From CALITV01 sp964415795 (GTDB lineage: Bacteria; UBP6; UBA1177; JAKLFG01): DNA of 64,000 nt. Below the pieces are notes generated by a model, which ran no database searches, was not told the origin of the DNA, and saw only the letters and a program-made list of their open reading frames with translations. The stretch's first letter is position 1, and every line of letters begins with the position of its first letter. The stretch is taken from contig CAYQBN010000011.1 in assembly GCA_964415795.1 (NCBI GenBank), forward strand, positions 46,190-110,189, in the 5' to 3' direction. The position numbers were made by a program, and so were the translations under genes. Of this stretch, positions 33,916 through 43,800 are shown piece by piece.

Positions 33916-36540
33916 ATGGTGCGAGCTGTTGCGATGTGGGGAATGACCGCTATCATTTCCCTGTTTTTTGCCGCCTGTGAGGGCAGTTCTCACACGGTAA
34001 AGACCGACAAAGAGACGGACAACGATGTTATCGGCACGACCGACGACATCGTCACCGATGATCTTGTTCCCGACGAAGAAGAGGATACCGAGCCGGTTGA
34101 CAAGGACTCTGTCAAAGACTCCGATGTGCCGAAAGACAGCGATGTTCTTAAGGACAGTGACACACCAATCGACGAAGATGTGTCGCCGATCGACGATGAT
34201 GGTGTTGTAGATGAAGAGGTCACCGGTCCCGATGAGGATACACCGATCGAGGATCCGTGCCTCGGCGTCACCTGCTCGGGTCACGGGACCTGTATGGTCG
34301 ACCAGAACAATGCTCCTTACTGCGTATGCGAGGAAAATTACAGTCCGTTTGGACTGGAGTGCCTTCCTACGGCCAATCCCTGTGCACCAGTCACCTGTTC
34401 AGGACACGGCACCTGCTCGCTCGTCGAAGGACAACCGGTGTGTACCTGCGACGAAGGCTACGTTCCTCTGGGTCTTCAGTGCGTCGTGGAAGAGGACCCC
34501 TGCGAAGGCATCACCTGTTCCGGTCATGGGACGTGCGTACTGGGAAGGAATGGTATTTCTTGTGTCTGTGACACCAACTATGTTCCTTTCGGATTAGAAT
34601 GCGTTCCCGCGGCCAACCCCTGTGAAGGCATCACCTGTTCAGGACGCGGTACCTGTGTGGTCGAGGACGGAGTGCCGGTCTGCAACTGTCCTGCGGATTT
34701 TTACGCGGCGGGCCCCTATTGCGTCAACCAGTGTACCGATGCTGAAGGAATTATCGAACAAGGGAAATCCTGTGAAGACAACCAGTTCTGCAACGGTCTC
34801 GACTACTGTAATGCGAGCGGCAAATGTCTTGTGCACCAGTACACCGACCTCAATGCCCGCTGTAACGACGACGAATTCTGCACCGCCGACTCATGCAACG
34901 AAGATCTTGACATCTGCGAGAATGTTCCCCTTACCAATACGCCGTGCGATGACCACCTCTTCTGCACACAGGATGACAAATGCACCAGCCAAGGAGAATG
35001 CGCAGGAACACTTATCGATTGTTCCGACCCCTACGAGTGCACCATAGACTCCTGTAAGGAACTCTCGGATGGGTACGAGTGTGTTCACGATAACGCGATA
35101 GAAGGTACTCCCTGTGGCGATTCTACCGACACCGAGTGCGACAATCCCGACACCTGCGATGGGGAGGGCACCTGCGTGCCGAACCTCGAGTTAAATACCA
35201 CCGAATGTAGAACCGCCGCTGGTTCCTGCGACACCGCAGAATACTGCACCGGCGATAGCCGCTACTGTCCAGACGACGCCTTTGCCGATGCCGACACGGT
35301 TTGCCGCGGCAAAGCAGGCTCCTGTGATGTCGCCGAATACTGTCCCGGAGACGGTCCCGATTGTCCGGAGAATGCGTTTGAGCCTGAGACGGTCCAGTGT
35401 CGAGCCGCCACAGGCGAATGCGATGTGGCTGAATACTGCACCGGTGACTCGGCCGACTGCCCGAACAATGAGTTTGAACCAAATACAACAGTATGCCGTG
35501 CGCAGCAAGGCGCATGCGATGCCCCTGAAACCTGCACCGGTAACGCGGCCCAGTGCCCTAACGATGTAAAATATGGTTCAACTGTGGTTTGCCGTCCGGC
35601 CGAAGGTCCCTGCGATATCGCCGAAACCTGCCCGGGTAACTCGAACGACTGTCCGGGCGATGCGGTGCATCCTAACACCTATGAGTGTCGGCCTGCGGTT
35701 GATCCTTCCTGCGACTTTGCCGAAAAGTGCGACGGCACTCACAAGACCTGCCCCGAGGATAGTTATGTTCCCAATGGAACCAACTGCGAAGGGGACGATA
35801 ACCTTTGTACCCACGATGCCTGTCTCAACGGTCGCTGCATCGTAGCAGCAGAAGGCACTATGCGGGAGGTATCTACCAACTGGCCCGACGACCAAAATCC
35901 CATTTCTCTTTACAACAACGGCACATGTTTCGACTCGTGGTGCGATCCGAGCACCGGAACACTTTCTTACGACTCCTTCGTGACCCACAGTGATGGAAAA
36001 TCACCAGTTGTCTGTGATACCGGCTTCATTCAACCGGGCGATGGCTTCTGCCAAGATATTCCTCAGAACTCCACGGACCCGCTTCCCGAAGGCTGTTGCA
36101 AAGTGTGCGACCGCGTTGATTTTAATGGAGAATGCACTGATGAAGGATCGTGGGACAGCACCTGCTGTCTTCCCATCGGTTCTCAGAAGGTGGACAACGC
36201 GTGCTGCATCGGGGAAGATAATGGAACTAAGATAGTATTCGTCCTCAACGATAATGGCACTTGCCCTGACGATGGTCTCAAGTGCACCGATGACGCGTGC
36301 GACGAAAACGGTTTCTGCATTCACCTTATCCAGAAAGGCTTCTGTGTCATCGAAAATAGGTGCTATCAAGGAGGCGATCTCAACCCAGCCAATTCCTGTG
36401 AGATTTGCAAACCCGGTGACGATCAGGCCTCAAAAGTCAACTGGACAGCGGTTCCTGATGACGAACCGTGCATGACGCCCGACGGCTTGAAGGGAGCGTG
36501 CAAAAGCACTGTGCTCCGCTCTTTCTGCGTCCCCCAATAA
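33916..36540 (+). CDS. Large Cys-rich lipoprotein with acidic tether, EGF-like and disintegrin-like repeats
   Basis: The 874-residue protein begins with a signal peptide ending FFAAC (Cys about 19), then about 90 residues of Asp/Glu/Val/Thr tether. Four EGF-like units of about 40 residues follow, each C-x4-CSGHGTC...C-x-C...G-L-x-C. A linker with paired Cys leads to six 32-residue units of the form CRxxxGxCDxxExCxGxxxxCPxD, the spacing of the Cys core in ADAM/snake-venom disintegrin-like domains. About 230 further Cys-rich residues end the protein. ATG 33916 is six bases behind GGAGG; ATG 33913 is possible but only three bases away. No enzyme motif; surface binding or adhesion is inferred. 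Confidence 0.72.
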   Translation: MVRAVAMWGMTAIISLFFAACEGSSHTVKTDKETDNDVIGTTDDIVTDDLVPDEEEDTEPVDKDSVKDSDVPKDSDVLKDSDTPIDEDVSPIDDDGVVDEEVTGPDEDTPIEDPCLGVTCSGHGTCMVDQNNAPYCVCEENYSPFGLECLPTANPCAPVTCSGHGTCSLVEGQPVCTCDEGYVPLGLQCVVEEDPCEGITCSGHGTCVLGRNGISCVCDTNYVPFGLECVPAANPCEGITCSGRGTCVVEDGVPVCNCPADFYAAGPYCVNQCTDAEGIIEQGKSCEDNQFCNGLDYCNASGKCLVHQYTDLNARCNDDEFCTADSCNEDLDICENVPLTNTPCDDHLFCTQDDKCTSQGECAGTLIDCSDPYECTIDSCKELSDGYECVHDNAIEGTPCGDSTDTECDNPDTCDGEGTCVPNLELNTTECRTAAGSCDTAEYCTGDSRYCPDDAFADADTVCRGKAGSCDVAEYCPGDGPDCPENAFEPETVQCRAATGECDVAEYCTGDSADCPNNEFEPNTTVCRAQQGACDAPETCTGNAAQCPNDVKYGSTVVCRPAEGPCDIAETCPGNSNDCPGDAVHPNTYECRPAVDPSCDFAEKCDGTHKTCPEDSYVPNGTNCEGDDNLCTHDACLNGRCIVAAEGTMREVSTNWPDDQNPISLYNNGTCFDSWCDPSTGTLSYDSFVTHSDGKSPVVCDTGFIQPGDGFCQDIPQNSTDPLPEGCCKVCDRVDFNGECTDEGSWDSTCCLPIGSQKVDNACCIGEDNGTKIVFVLNDNGTCPDDGLKCTDDACDENGFCIHLIQKGFCVIENRCYQGGDLNPANSCEICKPGDDQASKVNWTAVPDDEPCMTPDGLKGACKSTVLRSFCVPQ
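34255..34728 (+). repeat. Four EGF-like coding repeats of about 120 bp
   Basis: Each unit begins with Pro-Cys and carries CSGHGTC (the fourth CSGRGTC), a C-x-C pair and a terminal Cys after a Gly-Leu-x; six Cys per unit as in EGF domains. Confidence 0.75.
35206..35784 (+). repeat. Six tandem 96-bp repeats encoding disintegrin-like 32-residue units
   Basis: Units begin at the Cys codons 35206, 35302, 35398, 35494, 35590 and 35686; the first five are exactly 32 codons, the last 33. Each contains CR, CD, an E-x-C and a CP, giving four or five conserved Cys. Confidence 0.8.
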
Positions 36541-36656
36541 CGATCTCTTTTTTCCTAACTCCCCGCCACTATTTGTTTAATTTCCACGGAACGCTCCTTG
36601 CAGTTTTGTGCCGCTAGAAAGGTGTTCTTATCAACCCCTATGACGGAGAACCCTGC

Positions 36657-39005
36657 ATGAGAGCTTTACGTATGTTTTTTAGCACGACGGTGGTGCTGCT
36701 ATCGGTGTCGCTTATCGGCGCAGAAGCAACGAGCCCCCAAACGACAGCGACGATTCTCACCCCTCTGAATCTTTCCATCGGCGCCGGCGAAACATCTGCT
36801 TACCGGTGGCTTACCCGGTCGTTCCTGCCAGCATATCTCCCGCAGACCAGAATGACGCCCCGCCTCGCGCATCGCATGGAACACGACGACATCTCTATCT
36901 ACCGTTACCATTACGCTCTGAACGGCGTCCCGGTCGTAGGGGCCGCGACGGCGCTTGCGGTGAGAAATGGCGTACTGTATCGAGTTACTAACAGTGCACA
37001 GCCGATTCCTGCCTCTTTCGACACTACCCCTCGCATACCGAGCGACGACGCGGCGCGTACTGCACTCGCATCCCTTATCGGCGAAATACCCGCAAAAACG
37101 CCGCAGTACTGGAGCATCCTCCAGATCATCGAGTACCGCGGACAGTGGCACCTCGTGTGGAAGGTAAAACTGCCGCCTATTTCCCTTGCCGACGGCCGCT
37201 TCGCCTATGTGGACGCGCACAGCGGCGAACTCATCGGCGGCGGTACCGATACGCGGTTCGCGGCATCGGACCTCGCGAAGGTCTTCGTCACCAATCCTAA
37301 ACGGCACCCGACACCGGAAGAGGTGGAACTCCCGTGGGTCGATCCCGATGACGGCAAACTGACCTCCGCTCCCGACGAGAAGGGCGTTCGCGCCGTCGTC
37401 GCGGCGAATTGTCTCGACAAGGGCGAGACGACGACCGTTCCCGGTTATGGTACCTTCCCGATATGCTCGCCGACTCAGGTGGCCGACAAGAACGAGCACG
37501 GCAACTTCGTCTATGAGGACTGGACAAAGGGGATTGCGTTCGAATTCGACGCCGAGGATATCTATCCCGAGGTGGCGATGTACTACCACGCGACGAAGAT
37601 CTACAAATTCCTCCGCGATCTCGAGGTGGAAGGGTTCCACTATCTTTCGGGGCACAACGCGGGCGGGTACCAAACCTATCCGCTCATCGCCATCGCCAAT
37701 TTCCAGTTCCCGGGCGAGAATGGTGGTCTTTCGCCGATGGACAACGCCTTTTTTTCGCCGAATCAGCCGGGGTTCAACGAGATATTCTTCGCCAACTTTC
37801 CCTATCAAGGCGATGTGCTCGTCTTCGGACAGGGGACGAACACCGACTTTGCCTATGATGGTGATGTCATCTACCATGAATTCGGCCATGCGGTGGAGGC
37901 CTCAACATCGGGGCTTGAAGCGATGCCATTCGCCGACGAGTACGGGTTCTCGAATGTCCCCATCTCGATAAACGAGGGAATCGCCGACAGTTTCTCGTTC
38001 ATCATGGCAGGCGATGCGTGCCTTGGCGAATTCGCTTCGGAAGGCCTCGCTTCGCTCGCCGGCTATGAGCCTGATGAAGAAGGATTCTATTGTATGCGGC
38101 GCGCCGACAACGATCACCTCATCCACGAGGACTTCACCGGAGAATCACATGAAGACGGTCTCCCCTTCGTCGGCATGAACTGGGCGCTCTATCAAGAGGG
38201 AATCAAGATCGGTCTCACTCACGAGGATTTCGCGAGGCTGTTCCTCCGTATGCTCCTCTCGTTTACCGATCCGCAGGCAACGCCGGAAGATTACGCCGAT
38301 ATCATGCAGTCAGAGGTGGACAATGACCCGAAGTTCGTCCCGATCAGCGAAACGGTCGCAGAACTGCTCTCTGCCCGGAACTTCTACGGCAAGGTCCGCG
38401 CCCGCGACATCACCCGCCCAGTCGACTACATCTTCTCGGGCGGCACCGACAGCGGCTACGGCATGCCAGCGACATCGTTCGCCGCCGACGTAAAAGGGGA
38501 GGAGATGGAGATAGCGCCCGCCTATGTCCAGTTCTACTTCGACCTTCCCGAGTGCATGGATACGCTTACCGTAAGTGGCACCCCCTACGCCTATTCTCAG
38601 ATGGGGTCATCGGGCTCCGATCCTTACTACCTTCTCTTCGTGCGCAAAGACAAACCGATCATCTACGACATTGAGGATTATCCGGTAGCAGTGTCAGTTG
38701 ACGCAGTATTCGAACCGGAGGACAACACCTATGTAGTTACCGGCCTCGAGCCGGGTCACCGTTATTATCTCCACTTTGTGAACATCGCCGGCGAAGGGAT
38801 CGTCGTCTCTCCGTCGGCCGCCGCTTCGCGGACGAGCACAGACGAGTGCGGCACCCCTGACGAAGATATGGTCAGCAACGAGGACGAGATAGAACTGGAC
38901 GAGGACCTTCTCTCGGACGAAGAGACCGAAGACGCTACCGTTACCCCCGACGCCGACACGAAGAAAAAAGGTTCTTCCGGCGGATGTTCGCTCCTTCTCT
39001 TCTAA
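36657..39005 (+). CDS. Secreted M4/M36-like zinc metalloprotease with acidic C-terminal tether ending in a Gly-Gly-Cys tail
   Basis: The 782-residue protein has a signal peptide (VVLLSVSLIGAEA), then a propeptide region with FTP/PepSY-like features (YRYHYALNGVPVVGAATALAV; WHLVWKVKLPP...YVDAHSGEL). The catalytic domain carries HEFGH at 407-411 and the third ligand Glu 440 in NEGIADSFSF, the gluzincin arrangement of thermolysin- and fungalysin-like peptidases. After about 720 a tether of Asp/Glu/Thr follows and the protein ends KKKGSSGGCSLLLF, with a single Cys six residues from the end and no transmembrane helix after it. It is not a lipoprotein at the N-terminus. Substrate unknown. Confidence 0.75.
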   Translation: MRALRMFFSTTVVLLSVSLIGAEATSPQTTATILTPLNLSIGAGETSAYRWLTRSFLPAYLPQTRMTPRLAHRMEHDDISIYRYHYALNGVPVVGAATALAVRNGVLYRVTNSAQPIPASFDTTPRIPSDDAARTALASLIGEIPAKTPQYWSILQIIEYRGQWHLVWKVKLPPISLADGRFAYVDAHSGELIGGGTDTRFAASDLAKVFVTNPKRHPTPEEVELPWVDPDDGKLTSAPDEKGVRAVVAANCLDKGETTTVPGYGTFPICSPTQVADKNEHGNFVYEDWTKGIAFEFDAEDIYPEVAMYYHATKIYKFLRDLEVEGFHYLSGHNAGGYQTYPLIAIANFQFPGENGGLSPMDNAFFSPNQPGFNEIFFANFPYQGDVLVFGQGTNTDFAYDGDVIYHEFGHAVEASTSGLEAMPFADEYGFSNVPISINEGIADSFSFIMAGDACLGEFASEGLASLAGYEPDEEGFYCMRRADNDHLIHEDFTGESHEDGLPFVGMNWALYQEGIKIGLTHEDFARLFLRMLLSFTDPQATPEDYADIMQSEVDNDPKFVPISETVAELLSARNFYGKVRARDITRPVDYIFSGGTDSGYGMPATSFAADVKGEEMEIAPAYVQFYFDLPECMDTLTVSGTPYAYSQMGSSGSDPYYLLFVRKDKPIIYDIEDYPVAVSVDAVFEPEDNTYVVTGLEPGHRYYLHFVNIAGEGIVVSPSAAASRTSTDECGTPDEDMVSNEDEIELDEDLLSDEETEDATVTPDADTKKKGSSGGCSLLLF

Positions 39006-39032
39006 CGCGACGGCTTTTTTTGAATTTTTTCT

Positions 39033-39060
39033 TTGACAGCAGGTCTTTCTTCTCCATAAT
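39033..39060 (+). promoter_or_regulatory. Predicted sigma-70 promoter of the beta-helix-like lipoprotein
   Basis: TTGACA (39033-39038, a perfect -35) and CATAAT (39055-39060) with a 16-base spacer. Two T-runs upstream (39015-39032) may end the protease transcript, but no stem was found. Confidence 0.68.
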
Positions 39061-39108
39061 GAAGCGATTCTCCCGGGAATCTGTGTCACAACCTTCATGG
39101 AGGACAAC

Positions 39109-40746
39109 ATGGTTTCGGTGAACAGAAAGCGAATGGTGCTTCTTGTTTTTCTCACAACGGCGCTGTTTCTCGGTTCCGGTTGCGAGATCATTACCATCAG
39201 CCAAACTCACGAGAATGAAACCATCACCGCCACCACGATCTGGAAGAAAGGCTCACACACGGTGAAAGGAACGCTGACCGTAAACGCTCTCCTCACGATC
39301 GAGGCCTGCTCAACCATCAGGATGGAAGAAAATGCCCGCATCGATGTGCGCGACGACGGCTCGATCGTCGTCATAGGCAAACCGGATTGCAAAACGAAGT
39401 TCACCTCGGCGAAGACCATTCCGTCGCCGGGCGACTGGGAAGGCATCTGGATCTACGAGAGCGCGTCCGCCGGCAACGCCTTCGAATTCGTTACCTTCGA
39501 GTACGGTGGCGGCGACTACGGCGTGCTGTGGGTGGACGGCGGCGCCGATGTCCGCATCGATACCTCGACCTTTTCCGACATCAAGAAGGCGGCGGTCATG
39601 ATCGAAGACGGTGCGACCCTCCACAGTTTCGTGGGCAACTCGTTCGAGAGCCTTGGCGGGAACCCCGTCATCACCTCGGGGAACATCGCGCTCTCGCTCT
39701 CGCCGATCACCACTGAAGACATTCCTGCCGCGGTCAACCGCGTCCATGTCAACGGCGCGCATGTCACCCAGAGCGGCACATGGAAGAACCTCGGCATTCC
39801 TTACGAGATCGAAGGCATCAATTTCAAGGCCGAAGTCACCGTTGAGCCGGGGACCACGATCATGGTCATGCCGGGCGAGATCGTCAATGTGCTGGAAAAT
39901 GGTGCGCTTATCATGGAGGGAACCGCTCTCCAGCGCATATCGGTCATCAGCGCCAAAACGACCCCCAAGGCAGGCGACTGGAATTACCTCGGGATTTACA
40001 ACACCGCCTCCGAGAACAACAAGTTCTCTCATGTCGATTTCAAGCACGGCGGCAGCACCTATGGCATCGTTTGGGTCGACGAGGGCGCTTCGGTCAGTTT
40101 CGACGACTGTACTTTCAGTGAGATCGAGGGACCCGGAATAGAAATGGAGGACATCAATCTGAAGAGCTTTACCGGTAACTCCTTCAGCAACATCTCGGGC
40201 TATCCAATCGTCGTCCCCGGGAATGTGGTGCCCTCGCTCTCGCCGATCACCACCTCCGGTCTCTCCGCCGGTAAGGATCGCGTCCATGTCAACGGCAGCA
40301 ATCCCACGGTCGGTGGCCTCTGGAAGAACCTCGGCATCCCCTATGAGCTCGAAGGGATAAACTTCAAGGCGGAGGTCACCATCGAGGCGGGGACGACCCT
40401 CTTGATCATGCCCAACGAGATCATCGATGTGTCGGACAACGGAGCATTGATACTCGACGGAACCGCCGACAATCGCATCACCGTGAAGAGCTCTAAGACC
40501 ACGCCCGCCGCCGGCGACTGGAACTACATCGGCATCTACAACACCAGCAGTTCCAGCAACCGTTTCTCCTATACCGACATCATGCACGGTGGCTCCGGGG
40601 GCTATGGCCAAGCATGGATTGACGGAGGCGCCACTCTCACCCTCGAACACACCGTCTTTTCCGAGGGAAAGACCTGCGATATCGACACCGATACCGACGC
40701 CATCCTCAACGCCGCCGACAGCACTTATATCGCCTGTCCCGAATAG
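39109..40746 (+). CDS. Lipoprotein made of three 180-residue right-handed-beta-helix-like repeats
   Basis: The 545-residue protein has a signal peptide ending FLGSGC (Cys about 21) and almost no tether. The rest is two full and one partial repeats of exactly 180 residues. Each begins W-K, contains a Val/Ile-rich stack of short strands (LTIEACSTIRMEENA; VTVEPGTTIMVMPGE), then KTxPxxGDW-x3-I-Y and TFS/CTFS turns, typical of right-handed beta-helix (pectate-lyase-like) passengers. No active-site residues of pectate lyase are obvious, so binding or structural. ATG 39109 is five bases behind GGAGG; an ATG at 39097 overlaps that element and was rejected. Confidence 0.7.
   Translation: MVSVNRKRMVLLVFLTTALFLGSGCEIITISQTHENETITATTIWKKGSHTVKGTLTVNALLTIEACSTIRMEENARIDVRDDGSIVVIGKPDCKTKFTSAKTIPSPGDWEGIWIYESASAGNAFEFVTFEYGGGDYGVLWVDGGADVRIDTSTFSDIKKAAVMIEDGATLHSFVGNSFESLGGNPVITSGNIALSLSPITTEDIPAAVNRVHVNGAHVTQSGTWKNLGIPYEIEGINFKAEVTVEPGTTIMVMPGEIVNVLENGALIMEGTALQRISVISAKTTPKAGDWNYLGIYNTASENNKFSHVDFKHGGSTYGIVWVDEGASVSFDDCTFSEIEGPGIEMEDINLKSFTGNSFSNISGYPIVVPGNVVPSLSPITTSGLSAGKDRVHVNGSNPTVGGLWKNLGIPYELEGINFKAEVTIEAGTTLLIMPNEIIDVSDNGALILDGTADNRITVKSSKTTPAAGDWNYIGIYNTSSSSNRFSYTDIMHGGSGGYGQAWIDGGATLTLEHTVFSEGKTCDIDTDTDAILNAADSTYIACPE
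39241..40746 (+). repeat. Tandem 540-bp coding repeats (2 full, 1 partial)
   Basis: The sequence tggaagaa recurs at 39241, 39781 and 40321, exactly 540 bases apart. Units two and three are the closest, differing mostly at third codon positions, and no indel separates the three. Confidence 0.8.
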
Positions 40747-40779
40747 GACCATCGCGGCACGATCTCCCGTCCTTTCCGC

Positions 40780-40808
40780 TTGACTCTTCTTCCCGTTTAG
40801 GTGACAAT
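40780..40808 (+). promoter_or_regulatory. Predicted sigma-70 promoter of the alpha-amylase lipoprotein
   Basis: TTGACT (40780-40785) and GACAAT (40803-40808) with a 17-base spacer, 31 bases before the ATG at 40840. Confidence 0.6.
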
Positions 40809-40839
40809 GGAGCGTCTATCCGTGACAGGAGGTCGCACC

Positions 40840-43800
40840 ATGCACCGAATGCTCCCCATAATGTTCCTTCTTCTTTCCATCTTCGTGTTCTCGTGCGAGA
40901 AACAATCGACGGCCGGTCCCTGCACCGGCGTCGATTGCTCGGGACACGGCACCTGCGATGATTCGAGCGGCCGCGCGGTGTGCGTCTGCGACGAGGGCTA
41001 TCATCCGAACGGCCTTCTCGAGTGCATCGCCGACACCGACCCCTGCGACGGGGTGACCTGTGACGAGTGGGAGACCTGCATAAACGGCGCCTGCGATCCG
41101 CTACCCGGCAAGTGCAATACGACGGAAGACTGCGGTCCCAACGAGGAATGTGAGGACCACACCTGCGTGTGGCACGACCCCTGCGAGGGAGTCGACTGCT
41201 CAGGGCACGGTGAGTGCAAGAGCGGCTATGGTTACGGCGACGAGGTCTTCTGCGATTGCGATGAGGGTTACCACGCGGTCGGTCTTTCCTGTGTCGCCGA
41301 CGGAACGCCCGACGACGATTCCCTCGTTCCCGACGACGATACGGTGACCGATCCGTGCGCCGGCGTCACCTGCGACGAGTGGAAGGAATGCCAAGGAGGC
41401 GACTGTGTGCTCGAGCCGGGGCGTTGTGACAAAACGACCGACTGCGATGTCCAGCAGATCTGCGACACGACGAACCATACCTGTATCGCCGATCCGTGCC
41501 TCACGGTCGAGTGCGGCAACGGTGGGGTCTGTTCAGTGGACGGCATCACCCCCCTCTGCAACTGTCCCGACGGATTCATGGCCGAAGGACTCTCCTGCGT
41601 CGCAGACACCGGCACGCCGGTCAACTGGTGCAATGTCCAGTGGCCGCCGGCGATCGAGGCAACGGTCGGCGACGCACCGACCCGCACCTACAGCCAAATC
41701 TACATTCCCGGCATCACTGACGGCGGAAAACCAGAGAACAGTTCGGTCATCTCGCAACTTGGCTACACGACGAAGACGCTCACCTATCCGGTCATCCAGA
41801 CCGATTTCGTCTGGATAGATGCCGATTTCAACATCACCGGCGCTGGCTCCTACGGGAACAACCACGAATACATGGCCGACTTCCCGACCGCCAAGACCGG
41901 CGTGTTCAAGTATCTCTATCGCTACTCGCTCAACGGCGGCAAGGGGTGGTACTACTGCGATCTCGACGGCAAGGTGACCTCCGCTGCCATAAATCCCGGC
42001 GTCGCGACGATATCGGGAAACGGCGAGAACTGCGGCGGCACCGCGTGCGCCGAATGGGAAACCTGCGCGGTGGACACCTGCGAACCGCTCCCGGGAAGGT
42101 GCAATGCAACGAGCGACTGCGCCGATAACGAAGAGTGCGACCTCCTCACCCACTATTGCGTCAATGCGGCAGGCGCCCTCATCCTCGACGGCACACCTAC
42201 CGTTACCAGCGACTCCTATTCATTTGTGGTGCGCTACATCGGCACCGACGACCTTGACCTCTCGAAAAGCATCGTGACGCTCAACGGCACCGATATCACC
42301 GCGACGCTTACCTACGACGCCACTGAGAACACCATCACCATCAGCAAGAGCGGCATCACGCAAAAGGGGAAATATTCCTACCTCTTCCGGTGCCGCAACA
42401 GCAAGGATGAGGCGCTGAACACGCTCTATGTGCCGCTCTGGGTCGAGACAACGCCCTTCGATTGGCGCGACGCCTTCCTCTACCAGATCATGAACGACCG
42501 ATTCCTCAACGGCGACCTCTCCAACGATAACCCCATCGCCGGCGTCGAGCCGATCCGCAACTGGATGGGCGGCGACTATGCCGGCATCATCGCGAAACTC
42601 GACGAAGGTTACTTCGATGCGCTCGGCGTGAACGCCCTGTGGATATCGTCACCGGTGAAGAACACCGAAAAGTCGGGCAAGGGAATGAACGACGACTATC
42701 AGTACAGTGCCTATCACTCCTACTGGCCAATCGCGACAGGATGGACCCATGAGAATTCCCTCAGCGCTCTCTCCTCCCCGCTCGAAGACCACTTCGGCAC
42801 CGAGGCGGAACTGCGGGAACTGGTACGCAAGGCACACGCAAAGGGGATCCGCGTCCTCGTGGACTTCGTCGGCAATCATGTCCACCTCGACAGCCCGCTC
42901 TGGGCGCTCCACCAGGACGACGGCTGGTTTAACATGGCGCCCGACGGCAAGCCGGCGAACAGCAATGGCGGCTACAACTGCGGTTGGGATGCCCCGATCG
43001 AGTGTTGGTTCACCGACTACCTTCCCGACTTCGATTACCGCAACCAAGAACTGCTCGATCTCGTGCTCGACCACGCGGTATGGCTTGTGCAGGAGTACGA
43101 TTTCGACGGATTCCGTATGGATGCCGTCAAGCACATGGTCATGGCGTTCACGACTGGCATGCGGTCACGCATCCAGCAGGAAGTCGTCACCACCGGCATA
43201 CCGTTCTACATGGTCGGCGAGACCTTCGACGGCGACAAGAACAAGATCGCCGAGTATGTCGGCGCCGACAAACTCGACGGCCAGTTCGATTTCCCGCTCT
43301 ACTTTCAGGTGCGCGACATCCTGCTCCAACATAGCCGCGGCCTCAATGAACTCGCCGACTTCGTCGCCGCCAACGACACCTACTATACCGACCGCTGGAG
43401 CGGCGCCATCATGTCGAACTTCCTCGGCAATCACGATGTCCGGCGTGCGCTCACCCTTGCCGGAGGCAACACCGCCGATGCCTACAAGCGGCTGCGCATG
43501 GCGCAGACCTTCCTCATGACCTCACCGGGAATACCGCTCGTCTATCAAGGTGACGACATCGGCATGGAGGGCGGCGACGACCCCGACAATCGGCGGATGA
43601 TGCTCTTCGGAGCGGCGCTTTCTGCGGAACAGCAGGCAACGCTCTCCCATATCAGGAAACTCGGCGTCGCCCGCCAGGATCACGCCGCTCTCCGCACCGG
43701 GGCCCGCACCACGCTCATCAAGGAGAGCGACATTTGGGCGTATCGCATGAAGAAGGGAACCGACGAGGTGCTCGTCGTGCTCAATCGCTCGAATCAGACG

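Noticed and set aside
35206..35784. CRISPR-like array of evenly spaced repeats
   Set aside because: The 96-bp period is an in-frame coding repeat with conserved Cys codons and no unique spacers; no cas gene is nearby.
33916..36540. Eukaryotic contamination because of EGF and disintegrin-like modules
   Set aside because: The gene has a bacterial lipobox, a ribosome-binding site, no introns, and the same acidic tether as neighbouring bacterial lipoproteins.
39005..39035. Intrinsic terminator after the metalloprotease
   Set aside because: Two T-runs are present but I found no stem before them; T-runs alone are not enough.
39310..40752. A 480-codon minus-strand frame across the 540-bp repeats
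   Set aside because: The repeats keep the reverse frame open in every unit, so length here is not evidence of coding; no ribosome-binding site or promoter.
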